Source: Thioclava marina
Lineage (GTDB): Bacteria; Pseudomonadota; Alphaproteobacteria; Rhodobacterales; Rhodobacteraceae
Direction: 5' to 3'
DNA length: 64,000 nucleotides
Assembly (NCBI RefSeq): GCF_002020135.1
Contig: NZ_MPZS01000001.1
Location: 124,001-188,000, forward strand
Part shown: positions 31,233-40,264 of the stretch, one piece after another
Layout of the letters: every line of letters begins with the position of its first letter
Position numbering within the stretch: the first letter of the stretch is position 1
The notes under the pieces: generated by a model
Database searches by the model: none
The model's input: the letters and a program-made list of their open reading frames with translations, nothing else
What the model was told of the DNA's origin: nothing
Program-made: the position numbers and the translations under genes

Positions 31233-32735
31233 TCAGCCGGTCGCCGCCAGCATCACGCTTTCCTGCGTGGCGTTCTCTCGGGTCAGCTCACCGCTGATCC
31301 GTCCTTCCTTCAGGACGATCACGCGGTCGCTGATCGCCAGGATCTCCGGCAGGTCCGAAGAGACGACAATGATAGACATCCCCTCCTCGGCCATCGAGCC
31401 CAGCAAAGAGTGGACTTCGGCTTTGGCACCGATATCGATCCCCCGTGTCGGCTCGTCGACGATCAGGATCCGGGGGCGCCGCGCAGCCCATTTCGCCAAG
31501 ACGACCTTTTGCTGGTTGCCCCCCGACAGGTTGAGCACCTTCTGCTCGGGCGACGGTGTTTTGATTCCGAGCGCGCGAATGTAATCCGCGCAGGCCGCCG
31601 TTTCCTTGCGACGGTTCACGAAGTCGAGGCTGCAATAGTCGCTGAGATGCGTCAGGGAGAAGTTTTCGCGCACAGACATGCCTAGGACAAGGCCGCGCGA
31701 TTGCCGATCCTCGGTCACGAAGCCGAGGCCATGCTCGATTGCGTCCGAGGGCGAGGAAATGCGCGCCGGCTTTCCGTTGATCGAGATCTCGCCGGTATGG
31801 GGGCGGCTGCCAAAAATCATTTCCATCACTTCCGTTCGCCCTGCGCCCACCAGGCCGAAGAAGCCGAGCACTTCGCCACGATGCAGGTCGAAATCGACAT
31901 CGCGCACGAAAACGCCCTCGTCCTTAACACGCTTCTCGGTGAGATTGCGCACCGACATCAGAACCTCGGCGGTCGCGTGTGACGTGTGATGGCCGAATAG
32001 CTGGTCGAGTTCGCGATCCACCATCAGTCGCACCAACAGATCGCTCGTCATCTCGGACACGGGACGCGTGTCCACGGTCCGTCCGTCACGCAGCACGGTG
32101 ACGCGATCGGCAATCTCGAAAATCTCTTCGAGCTTGTGGGATATGAAAACGATGCCGACGCCCTGCGAAGCGAGCTTGCGCGACATGCGCAAGAGCGTCG
32201 AAGCCTCATGATGGCTGAGCGAAGCAGTCGGCTCATCCATGATGATCAGTTTGGACTTGTAAGAGATCGCTCGGGCGATCTCGATCAGCTGTCTTTGACC
32301 GACCGAAAGGGTGCCGACCATCGCCTCGGGGTCGATATCCACACCAAGCTCGGACAGAACGGCCCGAGTATCCGCATTCATCTTCGCGCGGTCGATCAGG
32401 CCGGTCGGCCTCAGCGGCTCGCGTGCGAGAAAAACGTTCTCGGAAACCGTGAGATTATTCACCACCGCGAGTTCCTGGTAGATGATCGAGATGCCGAGCG
32501 AACGCGCGTGGACCGGGTTCTTGATGACCACGGGCTCGCCCTCGATGCGGATCTCGCCACCCGGATCAGCGCGCAAGACACCGGTCATGATTTTCATCAG
32601 GGTGCTCTTGCCAGCGCCATTCTCACCCGCCAGGACATGCACTTCGCCGGAATTCAGATGAAGGTCAACGTGGTCCAGCGCCTTTACCCCGGGAAAGGTC
32701 TTGGAAATGCTGATCATTTCGAGAAACGGTTTCAT
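31233..32735 (-). CDS. Ribose-type sugar ABC transporter ATP-binding protein
   Basis: The 500-residue protein holds two ABC domains. The first has Walker A GENGAGKST, signature LSVGQRQLIEIARA and Walker B LIIMDEPTASL. The second has a degenerate A site (VGAGRTEVMEMIF), signature LSGGNQQKVVLAKW and LIVDEPTRGIDIGAK. This is the RbsA/XylG layout. It energises the permease at 33899, with the binding protein encoded between. Confidence 0.92.
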   Translation of the reverse strand: MKPFLEMISISKTFPGVKALDHVDLHLNSGEVHVLAGENGAGKSTLMKIMTGVLRADPGGEIRIEGEPVVIKNPVHARSLGISIIYQELAVVNNLTVSENVFLAREPLRPTGLIDRAKMNADTRAVLSELGVDIDPEAMVGTLSVGQRQLIEIARAISYKSKLIIMDEPTASLSHHEASTLLRMSRKLASQGVGIVFISHKLEEIFEIADRVTVLRDGRTVDTRPVSEMTSDLLVRLMVDRELDQLFGHHTSHATAEVLMSVRNLTEKRVKDEGVFVRDVDFDLHRGEVLGFFGLVGAGRTEVMEMIFGSRPHTGEISINGKPARISSPSDAIEHGLGFVTEDRQSRGLVLGMSVRENFSLTHLSDYCSLDFVNRRKETAACADYIRALGIKTPSPEQKVLNLSGGNQQKVVLAKWAARRPRILIVDEPTRGIDIGAKAEVHSLLGSMAEEGMSIIVVSSDLPEILAISDRVIVLKEGRISGELTRENATQESVMLAATG

Positions 32736-32801
32736 CGCGACCTCAGGAATGATGACTGTCGGGCGGGACCAAGTACGGCCCCGCCCAGGTCTTCTCGCAA
32801 G

Positions 32802-33734
32802 TTACTTGGTGTAGCTGTCGAGGTTGTCGGCAGTCACCACGGTCACACCGGTGTCGATGTTCTGCGGATCGGTCTCCTCACCCTTGATCTGGGCCACGAG
32901 ATGCTCGACCGCCAGCTTGCCCATCGTGACCGGACGCTGCACCATGATACCGTCGATGAAGCCTTCCTTCACGCCCTTGATCGTATCGGGCAAGTCGTCG
33001 AAAGCGAACACCTTGATCGTTCCTTTCTTGTCCGCGAACTCCTGCTGCGCCAGCACCTTGGCGACCGCCGGCCCTCCAACCTGGCTGATGCCGAAGATAC
33101 CGGCGAGGTTCGGGTTGGCACGCAAAAGCGCCTCGGTCACCGAAACCGCACGCGCCAGGTCGTCCTCTGTGCCTTCGGTCGCAACGAGCTTGATATCGGG
33201 ATATTCGGCAAGCGCTTCCTTCACGCCGTCGATCCGCTCGTTGAGGTTCGACGCGCCGAGTTGCCCCGTGACGATTGCCACCTCGCCCTTGCCGCCGAGC
33301 GCTTCCGCCATGGATTTGCCCATGGTCACACCGGCCTGCTTGTTGATCGTCCCGATATACATGCTGCGCGAGCTGTTGGCGCTGTCACTGTCGAAGGTGA
33401 CGACCTTGATACCCGCATCGGTCGCCTGCTTGATGATGCCTTCGACCGATTTCGGCTCGTTGACCGAGATCCCGATCCCGTCGACGTGGCGCGCCATCAA
33501 GTCCTCGATGATCTTGACCTGCGTCGAGCCTTGCGTGTTCGCGGGCACCACCCACTGATATTTCACACCCAGTTCCTTCGCCGCCTCGGCCCCGCCGGTG
33601 TTGCAGTCGTCAAAGAACGGAACGGCCACTTTCGGTACGAGGGCCACGGTGATGTCCTGAGCGAAGGACGCCGTCATCCCCATACCCGTCGTCAGGGCCA
33701 GAACCGCAGCGGCGGCTTTCATTGCAATACGCAT
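32802..33734 (-). CDS. Ribose-type sugar ABC transporter substrate-binding protein
   Basis: The 310-residue exported protein has a signal peptide (about 1-26, ending ASFAQ) and the RbsB-type periplasmic binding fold, with ITVALVPKVAVPFF at the mature start. GGAGGAGAG precedes the ATG at 33734. The ligand is probably a sugar or sugar acid that feeds the tetronate pathway genes nearby; the sequence alone does not say which. Confidence 0.9.
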   Translation of the reverse strand: MRIAMKAAAAVLALTTGMGMTASFAQDITVALVPKVAVPFFDDCNTGGAEAAKELGVKYQWVVPANTQGSTQVKIIEDLMARHVDGIGISVNEPKSVEGIIKQATDAGIKVVTFDSDSANSSRSMYIGTINKQAGVTMGKSMAEALGGKGEVAIVTGQLGASNLNERIDGVKEALAEYPDIKLVATEGTEDDLARAVSVTEALLRANPNLAGIFGISQVGGPAVAKVLAQQEFADKKGTIKVFAFDDLPDTIKGVKEGFIDGIMVQRPVTMGKLAVEHLVAQIKGEETDPQNIDTGVTVVTADNLDSYTK

Positions 33735-33898
33735 CTTCTCTCCTCCTCCGGACCCAACCAACCGCGGTGAGCCCCTGTTGTTGATGCAGTTTCGGTTTCA
33801 CGCCCCGCAAAGGGGCCCTCTTCGTCCGGATCTCGCGCCGCTCTCTCCTCCAAAGAGACGCGGTCCGGCTTCTTGATCTTGTCTCTCGGATGGGCGGT

Positions 33899-34861
33899 TC
33901 AGCCGCGCCCGCCCATTCGGTTGCGCAGCACATCCAGGCTGACCGCAATCAGGATCACGCCGCCGGTAATGGCTTGCTGGGCATAAGTGTTGATGTTGAG
34001 CAGCACGACGCCGTTGGCGATCTCGCCAATCAGGGCCGCGCCGATGACCGCGCCGAGTACCGAACCGATGCCACCAGCGAGGCTCGCCCCTCCGATTGCC
34101 GCAGCGGCGATAACCTCAAGCTCCGACCCAAAACCAGACGCGGGTTCCGCCGAAAGATAGCGTGAGAAGGCAATGACGCCTGCCAAAGCCGAAATCGTCG
34201 AGGACAGGACGTAGACCGCGAGTTTGACGCGCTGCACCTTGACCCCGCTCAGACGCGCGGCGCTCTCATTGCCGCCCGTGGCGTAGACGTGCCGTCCAAA
34301 GCGGGTCCGGGTCATGATGATCGTGAAGATGACGGTGAGAACCAACAATATCACTACAGGAACCGGCACCGGCCCGACATAGCCCTGCCCCAGGACACTG
34401 AAGCTCTCGGGCGTCTGCGGGGTCAGCGGCACACCATGGGTGATCATGTACATAAGCCCGCGACCGATGCTCAGCGTGCCAAGCGTCGCGATGAAGGGCG
34501 GTAGGCCGATTGCCGTGATCAGCAGCCCGTTGGTCAACCCGAAGGCAAGCCCGACACCAAGACCGGCTGCCACCGCCGCATATTGCGAATAGCCCGCATC
34601 GAAGCATAACGCCGTAATCAGGCCGGCCAAACCCATCGCGGACCCCACCGACAGGTCGATGCCGCCGGTAATGATGACCATCACCATGCCGATGCTCATG
34701 ATGGCTGTCAGAGAGAATGCCCTCGAGACGCCCATCAGGTTCGAAACGGTCAGGAAATAGGGCGTGAACAGGCTGATCAGCAGCCCCATCAGGATCAAAG
34801 CGATCAGTACGTTGAATTCACGCATGTGACGCAATTGAAGCAATTGATGCAGGACTCGCAT
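33899..34861 (-). CDS. Ribose-type sugar ABC transporter permease
   Basis: The 320-residue permease has eight to ten membrane segments with GMVMVIITGGIDLSVGS and the cytoplasmic coupling loop ATGGNESAARLSGV, as in RbsC. The ATG at 34861 has AAGGA upstream. A TTG 15 codons further upstream also has a good ribosome binding site (GGGAGGGG) and cannot be excluded. It is the first gene of the transporter operon, divergent from the Asp/Glu racemase-like gene, with three palindromes in the shared promoter region. A small hairpin at 33802-33816 lies between it and the binding-protein gene. Confidence 0.9.
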   Translation of the reverse strand: MRVLHQLLQLRHMREFNVLIALILMGLLISLFTPYFLTVSNLMGVSRAFSLTAIMSIGMVMVIITGGIDLSVGSAMGLAGLITALCFDAGYSQYAAVAAGLGVGLAFGLTNGLLITAIGLPPFIATLGTLSIGRGLMYMITHGVPLTPQTPESFSVLGQGYVGPVPVPVVILLVLTVIFTIIMTRTRFGRHVYATGGNESAARLSGVKVQRVKLAVYVLSSTISALAGVIAFSRYLSAEPASGFGSELEVIAAAAIGGASLAGGIGSVLGAVIGAALIGEIANGVVLLNINTYAQQAITGGVILIAVSLDVLRNRMGGRG

Positions 34862-35005
34862 GGATTTCCTTTCCGATGGCGTGACCGAATTTTCCGACAG
34901 TGCCAAAACGCCCCTCCCTTCTCCGCTCCCCGGTCGCTCGACGCGCTCATCCCGAATCCGATTGCTGCGGTTTGAGCTGGCGGTTCGAACGGGGATTCCC
35001 TCGAA

Positions 35006-35021
35006 TTGCTAGCGCTGCCAT
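35006..35021. promoter_or_regulatory. Degenerate AGCGCT palindrome, candidate LacI-family operator
   Basis: TTGCTAGCGCTGCCAT matches 12 of 16 positions of ATGACAGCGCTGTCAT. It lies 23 bp from the stronger copy at 35029, about two helical turns. Confidence 0.45.
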
Positions 35022-35028
35022 TCCTCCT

Positions 35029-35044
35029 GTGACAGCGCTGTCAT
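35029..35044. promoter_or_regulatory. AGCGCT palindrome, strong candidate LacI-family operator
   Basis: GTGACAGCGCTGTCAT contains a perfect 14-bp palindrome, TGACAGCGCTGTCA, of the kind bound by LacI-family dimers (central CpG, symmetric arms). It is 168 bp upstream of the permease start. Confidence 0.75.
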
Positions 35045-35227
35045 ACTGAGAGGCGGACAGATCACTTGTCAATCAGCAATTCACAAAACTTCTGTTTCGC
35101 TTCGCGTTGAGAGAGCGCTCAGCACCCCGACAGAACGACGTTCGAACTCGCGCCAAAGCGCTTCAAACAAGGCCTTGGGGACATTCCCACTTGTCATCAC
35201 ACCATGTCCATGATGATACTTTGCCAT

Positions 35228-35243
35228 ATGACAGCGCTGTCAT
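35228..35243. promoter_or_regulatory. Perfect 16-bp AGCGCT palindrome, strong candidate LacI-family operator
   Basis: ATGACAGCGCTGTCAT is a perfect palindrome 46 bp upstream of the racemase-like gene and 199 bp from its twin at 35029, close to 19 turns of B-DNA, which would suit repression by looping. Confidence 0.8.
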
Positions 35244-35289
35244 GCCACGAGAAGCGAAACGCTGCGACCGGGAGAAATGGAACCTGCAG

Positions 35290-35973
35290 ATGCACGAACA
35301 AAGATACGAATCACCGCAATCGCTGGCAATGATCCATACTGTCGTCGGGCTGATACCCGAGCTCGAAAGCCTGGCGCGGGACCACCTGCCCGACTGGCGC
35401 GTCTTCAACATGCTCGACGAGAGCCTTTTACGCGTGACGATCCGGGACGGGTCGGTAAGCGCCATGACGACGCGACGCCTCACGGGCATGATCTGGTCGG
35501 CGGTCGATGCCGGCGCGGAAGCGGTTCTCGTGACCTGCTCGAGCCTTGGACGCGCGGTGGAGCGAATCGCTCCGCTTTGTCCCGTCCCGCTGATCCGAAT
35601 CGACGAAGGGATGGCCCGCGAGGCGGTTGCACGCGGCGACCGCATCGGCGTGCTGGCGACTTTGCAAACAACTCTGACGCCTACCGTGGAACTCATCGAG
35701 CGCGTCAGCAGGGAGGCCGGGGCAGACCGCAACATCTCGAGCCAAGTCGTCGGGGGCGCCTTCGAGACATTGCAGTCCGGCGACCGGGAGGGACACGACG
35801 CGCGCGTCGCCGAAGGCATAGCGAAACTCGCGCGCGAGAATGACGTGGTGGTTTTGGCACAAGCCTCGATGGCTCGCGCGCTCTCCCGGCTTGAGCCTAG
35901 AGCGGACGATCCACCGGTTCTGACCAGCCCGGCTTTGGGCGTCGCGCATGTCGCAAGGCTTTTGTCGCGCTGA
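35290..35973 (+). CDS. Asp/Glu/hydantoin racemase-like protein
   Basis: The 227-residue protein resembles the Asp/Glu racemase superfamily. The first active-site region is VLVTCSSLGRAVE with a cysteine; at the second the usual cysteine is replaced by Ala/Ser in LAQASMARAL. Such proteins also include decarboxylases and isomerases of small dicarboxylic acids. The start at 35290 was preferred to one inside the palindrome at 35242 (longer by 16 residues) and one at 35329; the choice is uncertain. The gene begins a rightward unit with the aldo/keto reductase, 38 bp away. Confidence 0.65.
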   Translation: MHEQRYESPQSLAMIHTVVGLIPELESLARDHLPDWRVFNMLDESLLRVTIRDGSVSAMTTRRLTGMIWSAVDAGAEAVLVTCSSLGRAVERIAPLCPVPLIRIDEGMAREAVARGDRIGVLATLQTTLTPTVELIERVSREAGADRNISSQVVGGAFETLQSGDREGHDARVAEGIAKLARENDVVVLAQASMARALSRLEPRADDPPVLTSPALGVAHVARLLSR

Positions 35974-36011
35974 TCGCGCATGACGAAACAACCCAACAGG
36001 AGGAGATATCC

Positions 36012-37067
36012 ATGAAATACAGAACGCTCGGACGATCGGGGCTCAAGGTCTCGGTGTTGACGATGGGCACGTTCACTTTCGGTGGCGCAGGCGCTTTCAA
36101 GGCCGTGGGCGCCCAAGGTGTGAAGGAAGCACGCAAGCTGGTCGACACCTGCATCGACGCCGGCATCAATCTGTACGACACCGCGAACATGTACTCGACA
36201 GGCCTTTCTGAAGAGATCCTTGGCGAAGTGCTCGACGGTCGGCGCGATGACGTTCTGATTTCATCCAAGGCGCGGATGCGCATCGCCGACGGCCCCAATG
36301 ACGAAGGCTTCTCGCGCTATCACCTGATCCGCGAATGCGAACGCTCGCTCAAGCGGCTGCGAACCGACCGGATCGATATTTACCATATGCATGAATGGGA
36401 CGGCGTGACCCCCATGGAGGAAATGGTCTCGGCGCTCGACGCGCTCGTGCAGCAGGGAAAAGTTCGCTATATCGCCTGCTCGAACTTCTCAGGCTGGCAT
36501 ATCATGAAGGCGCTCGGGGTCAGTGACCGGAGCTTGCGCGAGCGGTTCGTGGCCCAGCAGATCCATTACACACTTGAAGCGCGCGAGGCGGAATACGAAT
36601 TGCTTCCGATCTCGGTCGACCAGGGGCTGGGAGTGCTGGTCTGGAGCCCGCTCGCCGCAGGTTTGCTCTCGGGCAAGCATCGCCGCGGGAAGGGTACCCC
36701 GGAAGGCTCGCGGCAATTCGCCGGCTGGACGGAACCGCCGATCCGCGACGAGGAGAAACTTTGGAACATCGTCGACGCGCTGGTCGAGATCGGCGACGCG
36801 CATGGCGTTTCGGCCGCGCAGGTCGCTCTGGCGTGGCTGCTGACACGTCCTGCGGTCAGCTCGCTCGTCGTTGGCGGGCGCAACCAGCAGCAGTTCATCG
36901 ACAATTTCCGCGCGGTGGATCTGGAACTGAGCGAGGACGAACTGAAGAGATTGCACGAGGTCAGCAAGCTGCCTGTGATCTACCCTTACTGGCACCAGCA
37001 GCAATTCGCCTCGGATCGTTTCAGCCCGGGCGACTGGGCGCTCCATCGCGACTACATGGAAAACTGA
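36012..37067 (+). CDS. Aldo/keto reductase
   Basis: The 351-residue enzyme has the family barrel with DTANMYS (catalytic Asp and Tyr), a Lys in ISSKARM and a His in IYHMHEWD, plus the NADPH region near the C-terminus (VVGGRNQQQ). AGGAGGAGA precedes the ATG. It fits reduction or oxidation of a sugar aldehyde or polyol in the locus. The gene ends 18 bp from the convergent otnI. Confidence 0.9.
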   Translation: MKYRTLGRSGLKVSVLTMGTFTFGGAGAFKAVGAQGVKEARKLVDTCIDAGINLYDTANMYSTGLSEEILGEVLDGRRDDVLISSKARMRIADGPNDEGFSRYHLIRECERSLKRLRTDRIDIYHMHEWDGVTPMEEMVSALDALVQQGKVRYIACSNFSGWHIMKALGVSDRSLRERFVAQQIHYTLEAREAEYELLPISVDQGLGVLVWSPLAAGLLSGKHRRGKGTPEGSRQFAGWTEPPIRDEEKLWNIVDALVEIGDAHGVSAAQVALAWLLTRPAVSSLVVGGRNQQQFIDNFRAVDLELSEDELKRLHEVSKLPVIYPYWHQQQFASDRFSPGDWALHRDYMEN

Positions 37068-37071
37068 CAGA

Positions 37072-37100
37072 GCGCGCCTTCGTCTCAGGCGAAGGCGCGC
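37072..37100. terminator. Hairpin at the convergent ends of the aldo/keto reductase and otnI genes
   Basis: A perfect 11-bp inverted repeat (GCGCGCCTTCG with its complement, 7-base loop) covers the end of otnI. No T-run follows on either strand, so its strength is uncertain. Confidence 0.5.
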
Positions 37101-37855
37101 AACCAGCCCAAACCATCCTCGGTCCGGCCCGCCGGACGATATTCGCACCCCACGAAACCATCATACCCCAGCGCATCCAACTCGCGCAGGACGCGCATAT
37201 CGTCGAGCTCGCCAGTTCCAGGCTCATGGCGATCCGGCACGGCGGCAATCTGGACATGCCCGATGAGCGAAGCCAACTCCCGCAATCCCATCAGCACGTC
37301 GCCGTGCAGGATCTGGCGATGATAGATGTCGAACTGCAGCTTGAGATTGGCCAAACCCAATTCCGCGATCAGATCGGCGGCAGCCCCGAAGTCGTCAAGG
37401 AAATAGCCCGGCATGTCGCGCGTGTTGATCGGCTCGATGAGCACGTCGAGCCCCCGTGCTCCAGCCGCATCGCAAACCCGCCGCAGCGCATCGCGATAGG
37501 CGTCCAGCGCAGCCGCGTCTTGGCGCGAGGCAAGCCCGCTCATGACATGCACCCGCCCTACCCCTGTCGCCTTGGCATAGCGCAGCGCGGTATCAATCGA
37601 TGCCCGGAACTCCTCTGCCCGCGCGGGCAACGCGGCCAACCCGCGATCGCCCGCCGCCCAATCGCCGGGAGGGAGATTGAAGAGCGCCTGTGTCAGACCA
37701 TGATCGTGTAGCTTCTCCGCTATCGCCTCGGGCGGGTAGTCATAGGGGAAAAGATACTCGACGGCGTCGAAACCGGCGTGCTTGGCCGCAGCGAAGCGGT
37801 CGAGAAAGTCGAACTCGCCGAACATCATCGTAAGGTTGGCGGCAAATCTCGGCAT
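37085..37855 (-). CDS. otnI: 2-oxo-tetronate isomerase (hydroxypyruvate isomerase family)
   Basis: The 256-residue protein is a sugar-isomerase-like TIM barrel with RFAANLTMMFGE at the N-terminus, metal ligands in LIEPIN, LQFDIYH and VQIAAVPDRHEPG, and EYRPAG near the end, as in Hyi/OtnI. OtnI converts 2-oxo-tetronate to 3-oxo-tetronate. Its place 3 bp after ltnD and beside otnK and otnC makes this assignment strong over hydroxypyruvate isomerase. Confidence 0.85.
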   Translation of the reverse strand: MPRFAANLTMMFGEFDFLDRFAAAKHAGFDAVEYLFPYDYPPEAIAEKLHDHGLTQALFNLPPGDWAAGDRGLAALPARAEEFRASIDTALRYAKATGVGRVHVMSGLASRQDAAALDAYRDALRRVCDAAGARGLDVLIEPINTRDMPGYFLDDFGAAADLIAELGLANLKLQFDIYHRQILHGDVLMGLRELASLIGHVQIAAVPDRHEPGTGELDDMRVLRELDALGYDGFVGCEYRPAGRTEDGLGWLRAFA

Positions 37856-37858
37856 CGC

Positions 37859-38788
37859 TCAGCCCTCGCTTGCAGGGCTGGCTGCCTTGGGCAGGTCGAG
37901 GCCCGCGATATTCGCGAGCATCCGCGCCACCGAGGCGTCGTCGTCGCGGCCCATCCCCGCGGCCGCCGTCATCACGAACAGCTGCAGCGCCATGCCGGCA
38001 ATCGGGGTCGGGAACTTCATGCTCCGCCCGATATCCGTCACGATCCCGAGGTCCTTCGTGAAGATATCCACCGCACTGCGCGGGCTGTAGTCGCCCTCGA
38101 GCACATGCGGAACGCGGTTTTCGAACATCCAGGAATTGCCAGCCGAGGCGGTGATCACCTCGTAGACCTTCTCGAGGTCCAGATCCATCGCCTTGGCAAA
38201 GGTGATCGCCTCGCAGGCCGCAGCGATATGCACCCCGGCCAAAAGCTGGTTGACCACCTTGAAGGCTGCGCCCGTGCCCGCCTCTTCGCCCAGTTCGTAG
38301 ACCGTCGCGGCAATACTATTCAGCGCCGGACGAATGCGCGCGAAGACCGAGGACGGCCCCGATCCCATGATCGTCAACTCGCCGCTAGCCGCACGCAGCG
38401 CACCTCCACTGATCGGTGTGTCGAGATACTCCACCCCCAGCTCGGCGCAGCGCGCAGCAAAGGCACGCGCCAGATCGGGGGACATGGTGGCACAGGACAT
38501 TACCACTCCCCCCTCGGACATGGCGGCGACCGCACCGGTCGCCCCGAAAAGCACCTCCTCGGTCTGACCGGAATTGACGACCACAGCGATCACCAGTTCC
38601 GCATCGCGAGCCCCCGCCGCAGGATCAGCTGCAACCGCGCCACCAAGTGCCTCGAAGCGCTCCATCGCGTCCGAATTCACATCGACGCCCGTCACCGCGA
38701 ACCCGTCGCGCAGCAAGCTTTCTGCCATGCCGAAGCCCATCGATCCCAGACCGATGACACAGACCTTCGTCTCTTGGGGTGAATTCAT
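37859..38788 (-). CDS. ltnD: L-threonate dehydrogenase-like beta-hydroxyacid dehydrogenase
   Basis: The 309-residue protein has GLGSMGFGMA for NAD, the substrate motif DTPISGGA and the catalytic lysine in AAFKVVNQLL. This is the canonical 3-hydroxyisobutyrate dehydrogenase family form. LtnD oxidises L-threonate to 2-oxo-tetronate. The ATG at 38788 has AGG upstream; a TTG 12 codons earlier is less likely. It is divergent from otnK over a control region with an AGCGTT palindrome. Confidence 0.85.
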   Translation of the reverse strand: MNSPQETKVCVIGLGSMGFGMAESLLRDGFAVTGVDVNSDAMERFEALGGAVAADPAAGARDAELVIAVVVNSGQTEEVLFGATGAVAAMSEGGVVMSCATMSPDLARAFAARCAELGVEYLDTPISGGALRAASGELTIMGSGPSSVFARIRPALNSIAATVYELGEEAGTGAAFKVVNQLLAGVHIAAACEAITFAKAMDLDLEKVYEVITASAGNSWMFENRVPHVLEGDYSPRSAVDIFTKDLGIVTDIGRSMKFPTPIAGMALQLFVMTAAAGMGRDDDASVARMLANIAGLDLPKAASPASEG

Positions 38789-38866
38789 GCGGAATACCTC
38801 TCGATCGCCGATTTCCAGTGCCAACCTGCCCCTTTCCAGCGTCCATCTTGCGCTTGGTTTGCTGGA

Positions 38867-38882
38867 ATGATAGCGTTGTCAT
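38867..38882. promoter_or_regulatory. AGCGTT palindrome between ltnD and otnK, candidate LacI-family operator
   Basis: ATGATAGCGTTGTCAT matches 14 of 16 bases of the palindrome at 35228. It lies 78 bp from the ltnD start and 104 bp from the otnK start, and so could control both catabolic units. Confidence 0.7.
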
Positions 38883-38986
38883 TACATCGTTAGCCCGAGC
38901 CGCGATAGCATTGCAAGGGCTATGTGAAATCGCCGCCCCGAGCTTTCGGGGCGACCGGCGATCTGTGAGCCGAGGGAGGAATTTCC

Positions 38987-40264
38987 ATGCTGATCGGGGC
39001 GATCGCCGATGATATTACCGGCGCGACTGACCTGTGCCTGATGCTGTCACGCAGCGGCCTCAAGACACGGCAGGTCATTGGCCTTCCCGGGCCGCAATTG
39101 GACCTCTCGGGCGCCGAGGCGGTGGTGATCGCGCTCAAGTCCCGTACGATCCCGGCGGCAGAGGCAGTCGAGATGTCGTTGCAAGCCGCGCAAGCCCTGC
39201 GCGAGGCCGGAGCGCGACGTTTGATGTTCAAATATTGCTCGACATTCGATTCCACCGACGCGGGCAATATCGGGCCGGTTACCGAGGCGTTGATGGCGTT
39301 CACGGGCGCTCCCCTGACCATCGCCTGCCCCGCCTTCCCGGCCACCGGGCGCACTGTGTACAAAGGCCACCTCTTCGTTGGGGACCGGCTACTGTCGGAA
39401 AGCCCCCTCAAGGACCATCCCCTCACCCCGATGCATGACCCCGATCTGGTGCGGGTATTGGGTCGACAGACGACGCTGCCGGTCGGCTCGATCGACATCA
39501 CGACGATCCGGCAGGGAGAAGCCGCGCTGCGCGAGGCACTCGACGCGGCGCGCGCCGCGGGCAAACGTATCGTCATTACCGATACGATCGACGAATCGGA
39601 CCTGATGACGCTCGGCGCGGCTTGCGCAGAGATGCCGCTCATCACGGGCGGCTCAGGGATCGGCCTTGGTCTCGCGGCGGCACTACGCGACAACAGCGAT
39701 CTTCATGCCGCTCCGGCTCGGATGGAGGCTCCCGAAGGCCGCAGTGCGATCCTCGCAGGCTCCTGCTCGTTGGCGACGCGTGGCCAGATCGCGGCCGCGC
39801 AAGCTGCGGGTTTGCCGAGCCTCGCGCTCGATGTCGATGCACTGACCGAGAGGCGCCAGAGTGCAGAAGCGATCGCCGACTGGGCAATCGCACAACCCGC
39901 CGACAGCACGCCCCTGATTTATTCGAGCGCCGATCCTGCTCAGCTCACCCAGATCCAGTCGCGTCTGGGACGTGATGCCTCCGGTGCTCTGGTCGAAGAC
40001 ACGCTCGCAGCGATCGCCGAACGCCTGCGCGACGCAGGTTTCACACGGATTCTGATCGCGGGAGGCGAGACGTCGGGCGCGGTGACGGCAGCACTCGGGG
40101 TGCGGTTGCTCGACATCGGACCGGAGATCGACCCTGGCGTGCCGTGGACGATGAGCCTGTCCGGTCCGCGCCTTGCGCTCGCGCTCAAATCGGGGAATTT
40201 CGGTGCCGAGGATTTCTTCCTCAAAGCATGGGATCTGCTGGAGCCGGAGGCCGAGCATGTCTGA
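38987..40264 (+). CDS. otnK: 3-oxo-tetronate 4-kinase (DUF1537 family)
   Basis: The 425-residue protein is a four-carbon acid sugar kinase. The N-terminal domain starts with IGAIADDITGATDLC and includes FKYCSTFDST; the C-terminal nucleotide domain has ILIAGGETSGAVTAALG. DUF1537 kinases phosphorylate 3-oxo-tetronate or similar acids. GGGAGGA precedes the ATG, and otnC overlaps by eight bases. Confidence 0.92.
   Translation: MLIGAIADDITGATDLCLMLSRSGLKTRQVIGLPGPQLDLSGAEAVVIALKSRTIPAAEAVEMSLQAAQALREAGARRLMFKYCSTFDSTDAGNIGPVTEALMAFTGAPLTIACPAFPATGRTVYKGHLFVGDRLLSESPLKDHPLTPMHDPDLVRVLGRQTTLPVGSIDITTIRQGEAALREALDAARAAGKRIVITDTIDESDLMTLGAACAEMPLITGGSGIGLGLAAALRDNSDLHAAPARMEAPEGRSAILAGSCSLATRGQIAAAQAAGLPSLALDVDALTERRQSAEAIADWAIAQPADSTPLIYSSADPAQLTQIQSRLGRDASGALVEDTLAAIAERLRDAGFTRILIAGGETSGAVTAALGVRLLDIGPEIDPGVPWTMSLSGPRLALALKSGNFGAEDFFLKAWDLLEPEAEHV

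Larger units (their letters stand above)
34862..35289. other. Divergent control region of the sugar-acid locus
   Basis: This 428-bp gap separates the transporter operon from the racemase-like gene. It holds palindromes at 35006, 35029 and 35228 and no gene. The reading frame from 35107 begins inside it without a ribosome binding site and was not accepted. An AGCGCT core also occurs at about 35113, but its flanks do not match. Confidence 0.7.

Noticed and set aside
32136-33770. A 544-codon plus-strand frame over the sugar transporter genes
   Set aside because: Antisense to the ATPase and binding protein, both with intact motifs.
35107-35289. An upstream extension of the racemase-like gene
   Set aside because: It would translate through a perfect operator-like palindrome, lacks a ribosome binding site and adds residues without similarity.
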